Shown here: one piece after another, positions 57,232 to 64,000 of the stretch | How the letters are laid out: every line of letters begins with the position of its first letter | How positions within the stretch are numbered: position 1 is the stretch's first letter | Assembly: GCF_000717595.1 (NCBI RefSeq) | Contig: NZ_JNZO01000018.1 | Location: forward strand, 372,001 to 436,000 | Direction: 5' to 3' | DNA length: 64,000 bases | Source: Streptomyces flavochromogenes | GTDB lineage: Bacteria > Actinomycetota > Actinomycetes > Streptomycetales > Streptomycetaceae | Position numbers and translations under genes: made by a program | The notes under the pieces: model-generated | Database searches by the model: none | The model's input: the letters and a program-made list of their open reading frames with translations, nothing else | What the model was told of the DNA's origin: nothing

Positions 57232-57276
57232 ACGACGAAGCCCCCGTCCGCACCGTGCGGACGGGGGCTTCGTCGT
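57232..57276. terminator. Very strong bidirectional terminator before pyk
   Basis: A perfect 21-bp stem (57232-57252 with 57256-57276) closes a 3-base loop. It starts ACGACGAAGCCCCCG and ends CGGGGGCTTCGTCGT, 23 bp after the plus-strand stop and 5 bp from the pyk stop. Confidence 0.92.
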
Positions 57277-57280
57277 GACG

Positions 57281-58711
57281 TCAGGCGCGCTCGCCGCCAC
57301 CGAGGTGGTGGACGCGGACCATGTTCGTCGTGCCGGGGACGCCGGGGGGCGAGCCGGCGGTGATGACCATGGTGTCACCCGCGTTGTAGCGCTGGAGCTT
57401 CAGGAGCTCGGCGTCCACCAGGTCGACCATCGCGTCCGTGTTGTCCACGTGCGGGACGACGAAGGACTCGACGCCCCAGCTCAGGGTGAGCTGGTTACGG
57501 GTGTTCTCGTCCGTCGTGAAGGCGAGGATCGGCTGCTGGACGCGGTAGCGCGAGAGACGGCGGGCCGTGTCGCCGGACTGGGTGAAGGCGACCAGGGCCT
57601 TGCCGCCCAGGAAGTCGGCGATCTCGCAGGCCGCGCGGGCGACGGAACCGCCCTGGGTGCGCGGCTTCTTGCCCGGGACCAGGGGCTGGAGGCCCTTGGA
57701 GAGCAGCTCCTCCTCGGCCGCGGCGACGATCTTCGACATCGTCTTCACGGTCTCGATCGGGTACGCGCCGACCGAGGACTCGGCCGACAGCATGACCGCG
57801 TCCGCGCCGTCCAGGATCGCGTTGGCGACGTCGCTCGCCTCGGCGCGGGTCGGACGGGAGTTGGTGATCATCGACTCCATCATCTGGGTCGCGACGATGA
57901 CCGGCTTGGCGTTGCGGCGGCACATCTCCACGAGGCGCTTCTGCACCATCGGGACCTTTTCGAGCGGGTACTCGACGGCGAGGTCGCCGCGGGCCACCAT
58001 GACCGCGTCGAAGGCCGCGACGACGGCCTCCATGTTCTCGACGGCCTGCGGCTTCTCCACCTTGGCGATGACGGGGACCCGGCGGCCCTCCTCGTCCATC
58101 ACCTTGTGGACGTCCTTGACGTCGTCGGCGTCACGGACGAAGGAGAGCGCGACCATGTCGCAGCCCATGCGGAGCGCGAACCGGAGGTCGTCCACGTCCT
58201 TCTCCGACAGGGCGGGGACGTTGACCGCCGCGCCGGGCAGGTTGATGCCCTTGTGGTCGGAGATGACACCGCCCTCGACGACGATGGTCTTGACCCGGGG
58301 GCCCTCGACCTCGACGACCCGCAGTTCGACGTTGCCGTCGTTGATCAGGACCTGGTCGCCCTTGGAGACATCGCCGGGCAGGCCCTTGTAGGTGGTGCCG
58401 CAGATGGACTTGTCGCCGGGGACGTCGTCGGTGGTGATGGTGAACTCGTCACCGCGCACCAGCTCGACCGGGCCCTCGGCGAAGGTCTCGAGACGGATCT
58501 TGGGGCCCTGGAGGTCGGCGAGCACGCCGACGGCGCGACCGGTGTCCGCGGAGACCTGCCGGACGCGGTCGTACCGCTCCTGGTGTTCCGCCTGGGATCC
58601 GTGGCTGAAGTTGAATCGGGCCACGTTCATGCCGGCCTCGATGAGAGCCTTCAGCTGCTCATACGAGTCGACGGCGGGGCCCAGCGTGCAGACGATTTTG
58701 GAACGGCGCAT
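57281..58711 (-). CDS. pyk: Pyruvate kinase
   Basis: This 476-residue enzyme makes pyruvate and ATP from phosphoenolpyruvate. The N-terminal barrel has RRSKIVCTLGPAVDSYEQLKALIEAGMNVARFNFSHG, the B domain follows, and the active-site segments are VIAKVEKPQAVENM (catalytic Lys), VMVARGDLAVE and VATQMMESMI. The C-terminal allosteric domain contains AFTQSGDTARRLSRYR. ATG 58711. It corresponds to the second pyruvate kinase (pyk2 position, SCO5423) of Streptomyces. It is followed upstream on the same strand by ackA with a 74-bp gap. Confidence 0.97.
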   Translation of the reverse strand: MRRSKIVCTLGPAVDSYEQLKALIEAGMNVARFNFSHGSQAEHQERYDRVRQVSADTGRAVGVLADLQGPKIRLETFAEGPVELVRGDEFTITTDDVPGDKSICGTTYKGLPGDVSKGDQVLINDGNVELRVVEVEGPRVKTIVVEGGVISDHKGINLPGAAVNVPALSEKDVDDLRFALRMGCDMVALSFVRDADDVKDVHKVMDEEGRRVPVIAKVEKPQAVENMEAVVAAFDAVMVARGDLAVEYPLEKVPMVQKRLVEMCRRNAKPVIVATQMMESMITNSRPTRAEASDVANAILDGADAVMLSAESSVGAYPIETVKTMSKIVAAAEEELLSKGLQPLVPGKKPRTQGGSVARAACEIADFLGGKALVAFTQSGDTARRLSRYRVQQPILAFTTDENTRNQLTLSWGVESFVVPHVDNTDAMVDLVDAELLKLQRYNAGDTMVITAGSPPGVPGTTNMVRVHHLGGGERA

Positions 58712-58785
58712 GAGGCGGATCCTATCGGTTTGTTTCGCTGCGGAATATTCCGGCTGGCGGAAAGTACAAATGGGCGCGAGGTCGC

Positions 58786-60069
58786 TCAGGCGTTCACTTC
58801 TCCGAGCGTTTCTCCGAGGGTTTCTCCGGGCCTTTCCGCGGGTGCTTCCCCGCCCACCAGAGCGAAGGTCTGGCGCGCGATCTCCAGCTCCTCGTCCGTC
58901 GGCACCACGGCGACCGCCACCCGCGCGTAGTTCGGCGAGATCAGCCGTGCCTCGTCCGACCGCACCGCGTTGAGGTCCGCGTCCACCGCGAGCCCCAGCT
59001 CCTCCAGTCCCGTGATCGCGGCCTCCCGCACGGGGGCCGCGTTCTCCCCGACCCCCGCCGTGAACGCCACCGCGTCCACCCGGCCCAGCACCGCGTAGTA
59101 CGCCCCGATGTACTTCTTCAGCCGGTGGATGTAGATCTCGAAGGCGAGCGCCGCACGCTCGTCGCCCTCGTCGATCCGGCGGCGGATCTCCCGCATGTCG
59201 TTGTCCCCGCAGAGTCCCACCAGGCCGGACTTCTTGTTCAGCAGGACGTCGATGTCGTCGGCCGACATGCCCGCCACCCGCTTGAGGTGGAAGGTGACCG
59301 CCGGGTCGATGTCGCCCGAGCGGGTACCCATGACCAGGCCCTCCAGCGGCGTCAGGCCCATCGAGGTGTCCACGCACCGGCCGCCCCTCACCGCGGAGGC
59401 GGACGCGCCGTTGCCCAGGTGCAGCACGATCACGTTCACCTCCTCCGGCTCCTTGCCGAGCAGCTTCGCCGTCTCCCGCGACACATACGCGTGCGAGGTG
59501 CCGTGGAACCCGTACCGCCGGATCCGGTACGCGTCGGCCGTCTCCACGTCGATCGCGTACCGCGCCGCCGACTCCGGCATCGTCGTGTGGAAAGCCGTGT
59601 CGAAGACCGCGACCTGCGGCAGGTCGGGGCGGAGCGCCGTCGCCGTACGGATGCCCGTCAGGTTCGCCGGGTTGTGCAGCGGCGCCACCGGCACGAGCCG
59701 CTCGATCTCCGCCAGCACCTCGTCGTCGATGACCGTCGGCTCGGTGAACCGCAGCCCGCCGTGCACCACCCGGTGGCCGATCGCCGCCAGCTCGGGGGAG
59801 TCGAGCCCCAGGCCGTCCGCCGCCAGCTCCTCGGCGACCGCCTTCAGCGCGGCCGCGTGGTCGGCGATCGGGCCGTTCTTCTCGCGCTTCTCGCCTCCAC
59901 CGCCCTGCAGCGGGGTGTGCACGAGCCGCGAGGTCTCCTCGCCGATCCGCTCCACGAGCCCCTGGGCGAGCCGGCTGTCGTCGCGCATGTCGAGCAGCTG
60001 GTACTTCACCGACGACGAGCCGGAGTTGAGGACCAGCACACGGGTGGGAACGGGGGTGGGGGCGGTCAT
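58786..60069 (-). CDS. ackA: Acetate kinase
   Basis: This 427-residue enzyme interconverts acetyl phosphate and acetate with ATP. It has the ASKHA start VLVLNSGSSSVKYQLL, RVVHGGLRFTEPT, the YGFHGTSHAYVS motif, and NGASASAVRGGRCVDTSMGLTPLEGL. The C-terminus has an odd ETLGETLGEVNA repeat. ATG 60069 overlaps the pta stop by 4 bp (ATGA), so acetyl-CoA overflow is made as one unit. Confidence 0.97.
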   Translation of the reverse strand: MTAPTPVPTRVLVLNSGSSSVKYQLLDMRDDSRLAQGLVERIGEETSRLVHTPLQGGGGEKREKNGPIADHAAALKAVAEELAADGLGLDSPELAAIGHRVVHGGLRFTEPTVIDDEVLAEIERLVPVAPLHNPANLTGIRTATALRPDLPQVAVFDTAFHTTMPESAARYAIDVETADAYRIRRYGFHGTSHAYVSRETAKLLGKEPEEVNVIVLHLGNGASASAVRGGRCVDTSMGLTPLEGLVMGTRSGDIDPAVTFHLKRVAGMSADDIDVLLNKKSGLVGLCGDNDMREIRRRIDEGDERAALAFEIYIHRLKKYIGAYYAVLGRVDAVAFTAGVGENAAPVREAAITGLEELGLAVDADLNAVRSDEARLISPNYARVAVAVVPTDEELEIARQTFALVGGEAPAERPGETLGETLGEVNA

Positions 60070-62159
60070 GCGGGGAACTCCTGACCCTGGGCGGGGACCT
60101 GGGACTGGATCGCCGTGATGGCGACCGTGTTGACGATGTCGCTGACGAGCGCGCCGCGCGAGAGGTCGTTCACCGGCTTGCGCAGACCCTGGAGCACCGG
60201 CCCGACGGCCACGGCGCCGGCCGAACGCTGCACGGCCTTGTAGGTGTTGTTGCCGGTGTTGAGGTCCGGGAAGATCAGCACGGTCGCCTGCCCCGCCACC
60301 TCCGAGCCCGGCAGCTTCGTCGCCGCGACCGAGGGCTCGACGGCGGCGTCGTACTGGATGGGCCCCTCGATCCGCAGCTCCGGGTGCGCCTCGCGGACCA
60401 GCTTCGTCGCCTCCCGCACCTTGTCGACGTCGGCGCCGGAGCCCGACGTGCCGGTCGAGTACGAGAGCATCGCTATCCGCGGCTCGACGCCGAAGCGGGC
60501 CGCGGTGGCCGCCGACTGGACGGCGATGTCCGCGAGCTGCTCGGCGTCCGGGTCCGGATTGACCGCGCAGTCGCCGTACACGAGGACCTTGTCGGCGAGG
60601 CACATGAAGAAGACCGACGAGACGATCGAGGCGTCCGGCTTGGTCTTGATGATCTCGAAGGCCGGGCGGATCGTCGCAGCCGTGGAGTGCACCGAGCCGG
60701 AGACCATGCCGTCGGCCAGACCCTCCTGGACCATCAGCGTGCCGAAGTAGTTGACGTCCGAGACCACGTCGTACGCCAGTTCCACGGTGACGCCCTTGTG
60801 GGCCCGCAGCGCCGCGTACTTCTCGGCGAACGCGTCCCGCAGCTCCGACGTCGCCGGGTCGATCAGCTGTGTGTCGGCGAGCGCGATGCCCAGATCGGCG
60901 GCCTTCTTCCGGATGACCTCGACGTCGCCGAGCAGCGTCAGGTCGCACACGTCACGGCGCAGCAGCACGTCGGCGGCGCGCAGCACCCGCTCCTCGGTGC
61001 CCTCCGGGAGCACCACCCGGCGCCGGTCGGCGCGCGCCTGCTCGATGAGCTCGTGCTCGAACATCATCGGGGTGACCCGGCCGCTGCGGGCCACCGAGAC
61101 CCGCTTGAGCAGGTCGGCCGTGTCCACGTGCCGTTCGAACAGGCCGAGCGCCGTCTCCGCCTTGCGCGGGGTGGCCGCGTTCAGCTTGCCCTCCAGCGCG
61201 AAGAGTTCGGTGGCGGTCGGGAAGCTGTTGCCCGCCACGGAGATGACCGGGGTGCCCGGCGCGAGACGGGCCGCCAGGGTCAGGATCTCGTCGCTGGGCC
61301 GCTCGTTCAGGGTGAGCAGCACACCGGCGATCGGCGGGGTGCCGGCCGAGTGCGCGGCCAGCGCCCCGACGACCAGGTCGGCCCGGTCCCCGGGGGTGAC
61401 GACGAGACAGCCCGGGGTCAGCGCGTTGAGGAAGTTCGGCAGCATCGCGCCGCCGAAGACGAAGTCCAGCGCGTCGCGCGCGAGGCCCGCGTCGTCGCCG
61501 AGGACCACGGAGGCGCCGAGCGCGTGCTTGATCTGGGCGACGGTGGGCGCGGCGAGCGCCGGCTCGTCCGGCAGGACGTAGCAGGGTACGGGCAGCCGGG
61601 CCGTGAGCCGCTCGGCGATGACCTCCCGGTCCTCGCCCGCCACCCGGTTGACGATCATCGCGAGCACGTCGCAGCCGAGTCCGTCGTACGCCCGGAAGGC
61701 GTTGCGCGCCTCGGACCGCACGGACTCCGCCGACTGGCCCTTGCCGCCGACGACCGGGATGACGGAGGCGCCGAACTCGTTGGCGAGCCGCGCGTTGAGC
61801 GCCAGCTCGTCGGGGAGCTGGGTGGCGGCGAAGTCGGTGCCGAGGACCAGGACGACCTCGTAGTCGCGGGCGACCGCGTGGAAGCGGTCGACCAGCTGCG
61901 ACACCAGCTCGTCGGTGCCGCGCTCGGCCTGCAGCGCGGAGGCCTCGTGGTAGTCCATGCCGTAGACCGTCGAGGCGTCCTGCGAGAGCCGGTAGCGGGT
62001 GCGCAGCAGGTCGAAGAGCCGGTCGGGACCGTCGTGCACCAGCGGCCGGAACACCCCCACCCGGTCCACCTGGCGGGTGAGGAGCTCCATGACTCCCAGC
62101 TCGACGACCTGGCGGCCGTCACCGCGGTCGATCCCGGTCACGTACACGCTGCGCGTCAC
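60066..62159 (-). CDS. pta: Phosphate acetyltransferase (long form)
   Basis: This 697-residue enzyme converts acetyl-CoA and phosphate to acetyl phosphate. The first part (about 1-345) is the P-loop-like N-terminal and DRTGG regulatory domain (SVYVTGIDRGDGRQVVELG start); the C-terminal PTA domain begins near MFEHELIEQARADRRRVVLPEGTEERVLRAAD and ends VLIFPDLNTGNNTYKAVQRSAGAVAVGPVLQGL. GTG 62159 has AGGAGA upstream. The long form suggests allosteric control by NADH or pyruvate as in other bacteria. Operon pta-ackA, with pyk possibly included. Confidence 0.96.
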   Translation of the reverse strand: MTRSVYVTGIDRGDGRQVVELGVMELLTRQVDRVGVFRPLVHDGPDRLFDLLRTRYRLSQDASTVYGMDYHEASALQAERGTDELVSQLVDRFHAVARDYEVVLVLGTDFAATQLPDELALNARLANEFGASVIPVVGGKGQSAESVRSEARNAFRAYDGLGCDVLAMIVNRVAGEDREVIAERLTARLPVPCYVLPDEPALAAPTVAQIKHALGASVVLGDDAGLARDALDFVFGGAMLPNFLNALTPGCLVVTPGDRADLVVGALAAHSAGTPPIAGVLLTLNERPSDEILTLAARLAPGTPVISVAGNSFPTATELFALEGKLNAATPRKAETALGLFERHVDTADLLKRVSVARSGRVTPMMFEHELIEQARADRRRVVLPEGTEERVLRAADVLLRRDVCDLTLLGDVEVIRKKAADLGIALADTQLIDPATSELRDAFAEKYAALRAHKGVTVELAYDVVSDVNYFGTLMVQEGLADGMVSGSVHSTAATIRPAFEIIKTKPDASIVSSVFFMCLADKVLVYGDCAVNPDPDAEQLADIAVQSAATAARFGVEPRIAMLSYSTGTSGSGADVDKVREATKLVREAHPELRIEGPIQYDAAVEPSVAATKLPGSEVAGQATVLIFPDLNTGNNTYKAVQRSAGAVAVGPVLQGLRKPVNDLSRGALVSDIVNTVAITAIQSQVPAQGQEFPA

Positions 62160-62318
62160 GCCGTGGTCTCCTGTCCAGTCCTGCGGAAAACGGGACTCAC
62201 GGAGCCGGGGCGAGCGGTGCCCTCGCGGCACGCTCGCGGCCCGTGCGCCGACCGACGCCGTGGTCCCTCGCGTCAACCGACTGTGCTCAGAAAGCCCCGA
62301 TAGGGCGGCATTACCCCC

Positions 62319-62347
62319 TTGACAATACCCCCGCCGATGGTTAGGTC
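62319..62347 (+). promoter_or_regulatory. Promoter of pfkA
   Basis: TTGACA (62319-62324) is followed after 17 bp by TAGGTC (62342-62347), a good vegetative promoter. It predicts a leader of about 150 bases. The rest of the 345-bp pta-pfkA gap holds no other clear signal. Confidence 0.7.
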
Positions 62348-62504
62348 GCCCGCCGGACGAAGGGCCCTGAACCCCGGGACGAAAGGCCTCTCCGCGAGGC
62401 CCGGGAGGGACGCGCGGAACGGCCGCGAGCGCGCCCCTCAGGCCGGGCGTGCCAGAATCGCTCTGGCTCACCAAGGAACGCGACCGAGCAGGAGACACAG
62501 CACG

Positions 62505-63530
62505 ATGCGCATCGGAGTCCTCACCGCAGGCGGAGACTGCCCCGGCCTGAACGCAGTGATCCGGTCGGTCGTGCACCGGGCGCTCACCGGCCACGACGAC
62601 GAAGTCATCGGCTTCGAGGACGGCTTCAAGGGCCTCCTCGACGGCCACTACCGACCCCTCGACCTCAACGCCGTCAGCGGCATCCTGGCCCGCGGCGGCA
62701 CGATCCTCGGCTCCGCCCGCCTGGAGCGGAACCGGCTGGCCGAAGCCGCCGAATCCGCCCCCGACCTGGCCCGCGAGTACGGCATCGACGTCCTCATCCC
62801 GATCGGCGGCGAAGGCACCCTGACCGCCGCCCGGATGCTCTCCGACGCCGGCATGCCCGTCGTCGGCGTCCCGAAGACGATCGACAACGACATCTCGTCC
62901 ACGGACCGCACCTTCGGCTTCGACACCGCCGTCGGCGTCGCCACCGAGGCCATGGACCGCCTCAAGACCACCGCCGAGTCCCACCAGCGGGTGATGGTCG
63001 TCGAGGTGATGGGCCGCCACGCCGGCTGGATCGCCCTGGAGTCCGGCATGGCCGGCGGCGCCCACGGCATCTGCCTCCCCGAGCGGCCCTTCGAGGTCGA
63101 CGACCTGGTCAAGATGGTCGAGGAGCGCTTCGCCCGCGGCAAGAAGTTCGCCGTCATCTGCGTCGCCGAAGGCGCCCACCCGGTCGAGGGCTCGATGGAG
63201 TACAAGAAGGGCGAGATCGACCAGTTCGGCCACGAGCGCTTCCAGGGCATCGGCAACCAGCTCGCCGTCGAGCTGGAGCGGCGCCTCGGCAAGGAGGCCC
63301 GCCCGGTCATCCTCGGCCACGTCCAGCGCGGCGGCACGCCGACCGCGTACGACCGGGTGCTCGCGACCCGCTTCGGCTGGCACGCGGTGGAGGCCGCGCA
63401 CCGCGGCGAGTTCGGCAGGATGACGGCGCTGCGGGGCACGGGCGTCGAGATGGTGCCGCTGGCCGAGGCGGTCACCCGCCTCAAGACGGTCCCGGAGGAC
63501 CGCATCCGCGAGGCGGAGTCCGTCTTCTAG
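62505..63530 (+). CDS. pfkA: ATP-dependent 6-phosphofructokinase
   Basis: This 341-residue enzyme phosphorylates fructose 6-phosphate. Motifs: GVLTAGGDCPGLNAVIR, the ATP-site GGEGT with Gly104, PKTIDNDI, and MGRHAGWIALESGMAGGAHG, then GHVQRGGTPTAYDR. Gly104 marks ATP use; pyrophosphate-dependent relatives in Amycolatopsis have Asp there. Length matches S. coelicolor PfkA2. ATG 62505 has AGGAGA 8-13 bases upstream. A strong terminator stem lies 180 bp downstream. Confidence 0.97.
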   Translation: MRIGVLTAGGDCPGLNAVIRSVVHRALTGHDDEVIGFEDGFKGLLDGHYRPLDLNAVSGILARGGTILGSARLERNRLAEAAESAPDLAREYGIDVLIPIGGEGTLTAARMLSDAGMPVVGVPKTIDNDISSTDRTFGFDTAVGVATEAMDRLKTTAESHQRVMVVEVMGRHAGWIALESGMAGGAHGICLPERPFEVDDLVKMVEERFARGKKFAVICVAEGAHPVEGSMEYKKGEIDQFGHERFQGIGNQLAVELERRLGKEARPVILGHVQRGGTPTAYDRVLATRFGWHAVEAAHRGEFGRMTALRGTGVEMVPLAEAVTRLKTVPEDRIREAESVF

Positions 63531-63896
63531 GGCGCCTTCCGAGGACAGGTTCGGCCGGCGCCCGTCCGCCCGTCAGCGGTGCCCGGCCTTCGCGGGCCGC
63601 CCTCACGGGCCGTCCTCACGGCTCTGCCGACGGCTCTGTCCCCAAGGCCCTGTCGTCGGGACCTCCGTCCCGACCTGTCCCGATTCCCGCCGGGACCCGG
63701 ACGCACCCGAGTGGCCCCGACCGTCCCCCCGTGGACGGTCGGGGCCACTCCGCCGTGCGCGGCATCACCCCTGGAAATGCCGGGTTCCACTCTTGAGCCG
63801 GAGCCTGCGATCAACAAGGCTTGGGGCCTGTCCCGGACATGTCCCAACCCCTGTCCGGCGGAGTTCGGTGGGTTCGGTCGAAGGGAAGAGGCACGG
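63531..63896. other. 366-bp gene-free region after pfkA
   Basis: Apart from the 16-bp-stem terminator at 63711-63748, I see no coding frame, dyad or promoter I can support. Confidence 0.5.
63711..63748 (+). terminator. Terminator of pfkA
   Basis: GTGGCCCCGACCGTCC (63711-63726) pairs perfectly with GGACGGTCGGGGCCAC (63733-63748) around a 6-base loop, 181 bp after the stop. Confidence 0.85.
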
Positions 63897-64000
63897 ATGA
63901 CACCGGGGCGGCACACCCCTGACCCACGGGAGGCACGCACCCCGGCCGAGTTCCTCGCGCGCCTCCAGGCCCTCAAGGACTGGTCGGGCCTGACCTACCG
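63897..64000 (+). CDS. N-terminal fragment of a helix-turn-helix-type protein
   Basis: ATG 63897 follows AAGGGAAGAGG and opens a frame that runs off the window: 34 residues, MTPGRHTPDPREARTPAEF then LARLQALKDWSGLTYR. The pattern FLARLQALKDWSGLTYRQ is common at the start of Streptomyces XRE-like helix-turn-helix regulators, often fused to TPR or NB-ARC domains. It is partial at the 3' end; the identity of the rest cannot be told. Confidence 0.65.
   Translation, partial: MTPGRHTPDPREARTPAEFLARLQALKDWSGLTY

Noticed and set aside
62505..63530. Pyrophosphate-dependent phosphofructokinase
   Set aside because: Gly104 in GGEGT marks the ATP-dependent form.

Overview
The window is high-GC actinomycete chromosome and almost certainly Streptomyces. 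It has GTG/TTG starts, many start/stop overlaps and long GC-rich terminator stems. From memory, the gene order matches the conserved Streptomyces core block from the ATP synthase operon (around SCO5367-5374 in S. coelicolor) to pfkA (SCO5426). No tRNA, rRNA, CRISPR array, insertion sequence or prophage gene was seen. Both ends are cut inside genes (atpH on the left, a short helix-turn-helix-type ORF on the right).

Layout. 1-5.1 kb: the end of the F1Fo ATP synthase operon (atpH partial, atpA, atpG, atpD, atpC), with hairpins between atpH/atpA and atpD/atpC. 5.2-9.6 kb: a DUF2550 membrane protein, then chiC, an exochitinase-type gene with its classic repeat-flanked promoter (DasR-type sites), and the chiS/chiR two-component system behind it. 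9.7-13.1 kb: a membrane protein, a cobalamin adenosyltransferase, and a drug-type ABC exporter divergent from a TetR regulator with palindromic operators. 13.2-16.2 kb: a compact operon of EamA exporter, unknown cysteine-containing protein and cysteine desulfurase. 16.4-23.7 kb: 3-hydroxybutyryl-CoA dehydrogenase, STAS protein, a large membrane-anchored ATPase, mismatch endonuclease NucS, and small conserved proteins. 23.8-27.7 kb: two tandem paralogous ABC ATPase/permease pairs. 27.8-33.0 kb: the cytoskeletal coiled-coil genes filP and scy; scy carries two apparent frameshifts exactly at the edges of an 88-bp repeat.

33.2-36.6 kb: methylmalonyl-CoA epimerase, acetyl-CoA acetyltransferase, MeaB and the MarR regulator AbsC. 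36.7-41.8 kb: three AIM24-family genes, a DUF3817 protein, a thiamine-binding protein and a TetR-autoregulated SRPBCC/DUF4166 operon. 41.9-46.7 kb: a CslA-type glycan synthase, a GlxA-type radical copper oxidase and a convergent GH6 lipoprotein, which is the hyphal-tip glucan machinery. 46.8-52.6 kb: ArsR/MFS, MarR, DUF3817, isobutyryl-CoA mutase icmA under a perfect 20-bp palindrome, and a TetR. 52.7-57.2 kb: a CnoX-like thioredoxin behind two tandem identical hairpins, then a 591-bp gene-free stretch leading to a three-gene DUF6230/DUF6114/Thr-Pro-rich secreted module. 57.3-64 kb: pyk, ackA and pta on the minus strand, pfkA divergent, and a partial gene.

Themes. Central energy metabolism (ATP synthase, PfkA, Pyk, Pta-AckA) brackets the window. 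A B12-dependent acyl-CoA set (cobalamin adenosyltransferase, Mce, thiolase, MeaB, IcmA, hydroxybutyryl-CoA dehydrogenase) links fatty-acid and branched-chain amino-acid breakdown to polyketide precursors. Tip growth is represented twice (FilP/Scy and CslA/GlxA/GH6). The least understood modules are the desulfurase-EamA operon, the DUF6230/DUF6114 module and the AIM24 triplet.
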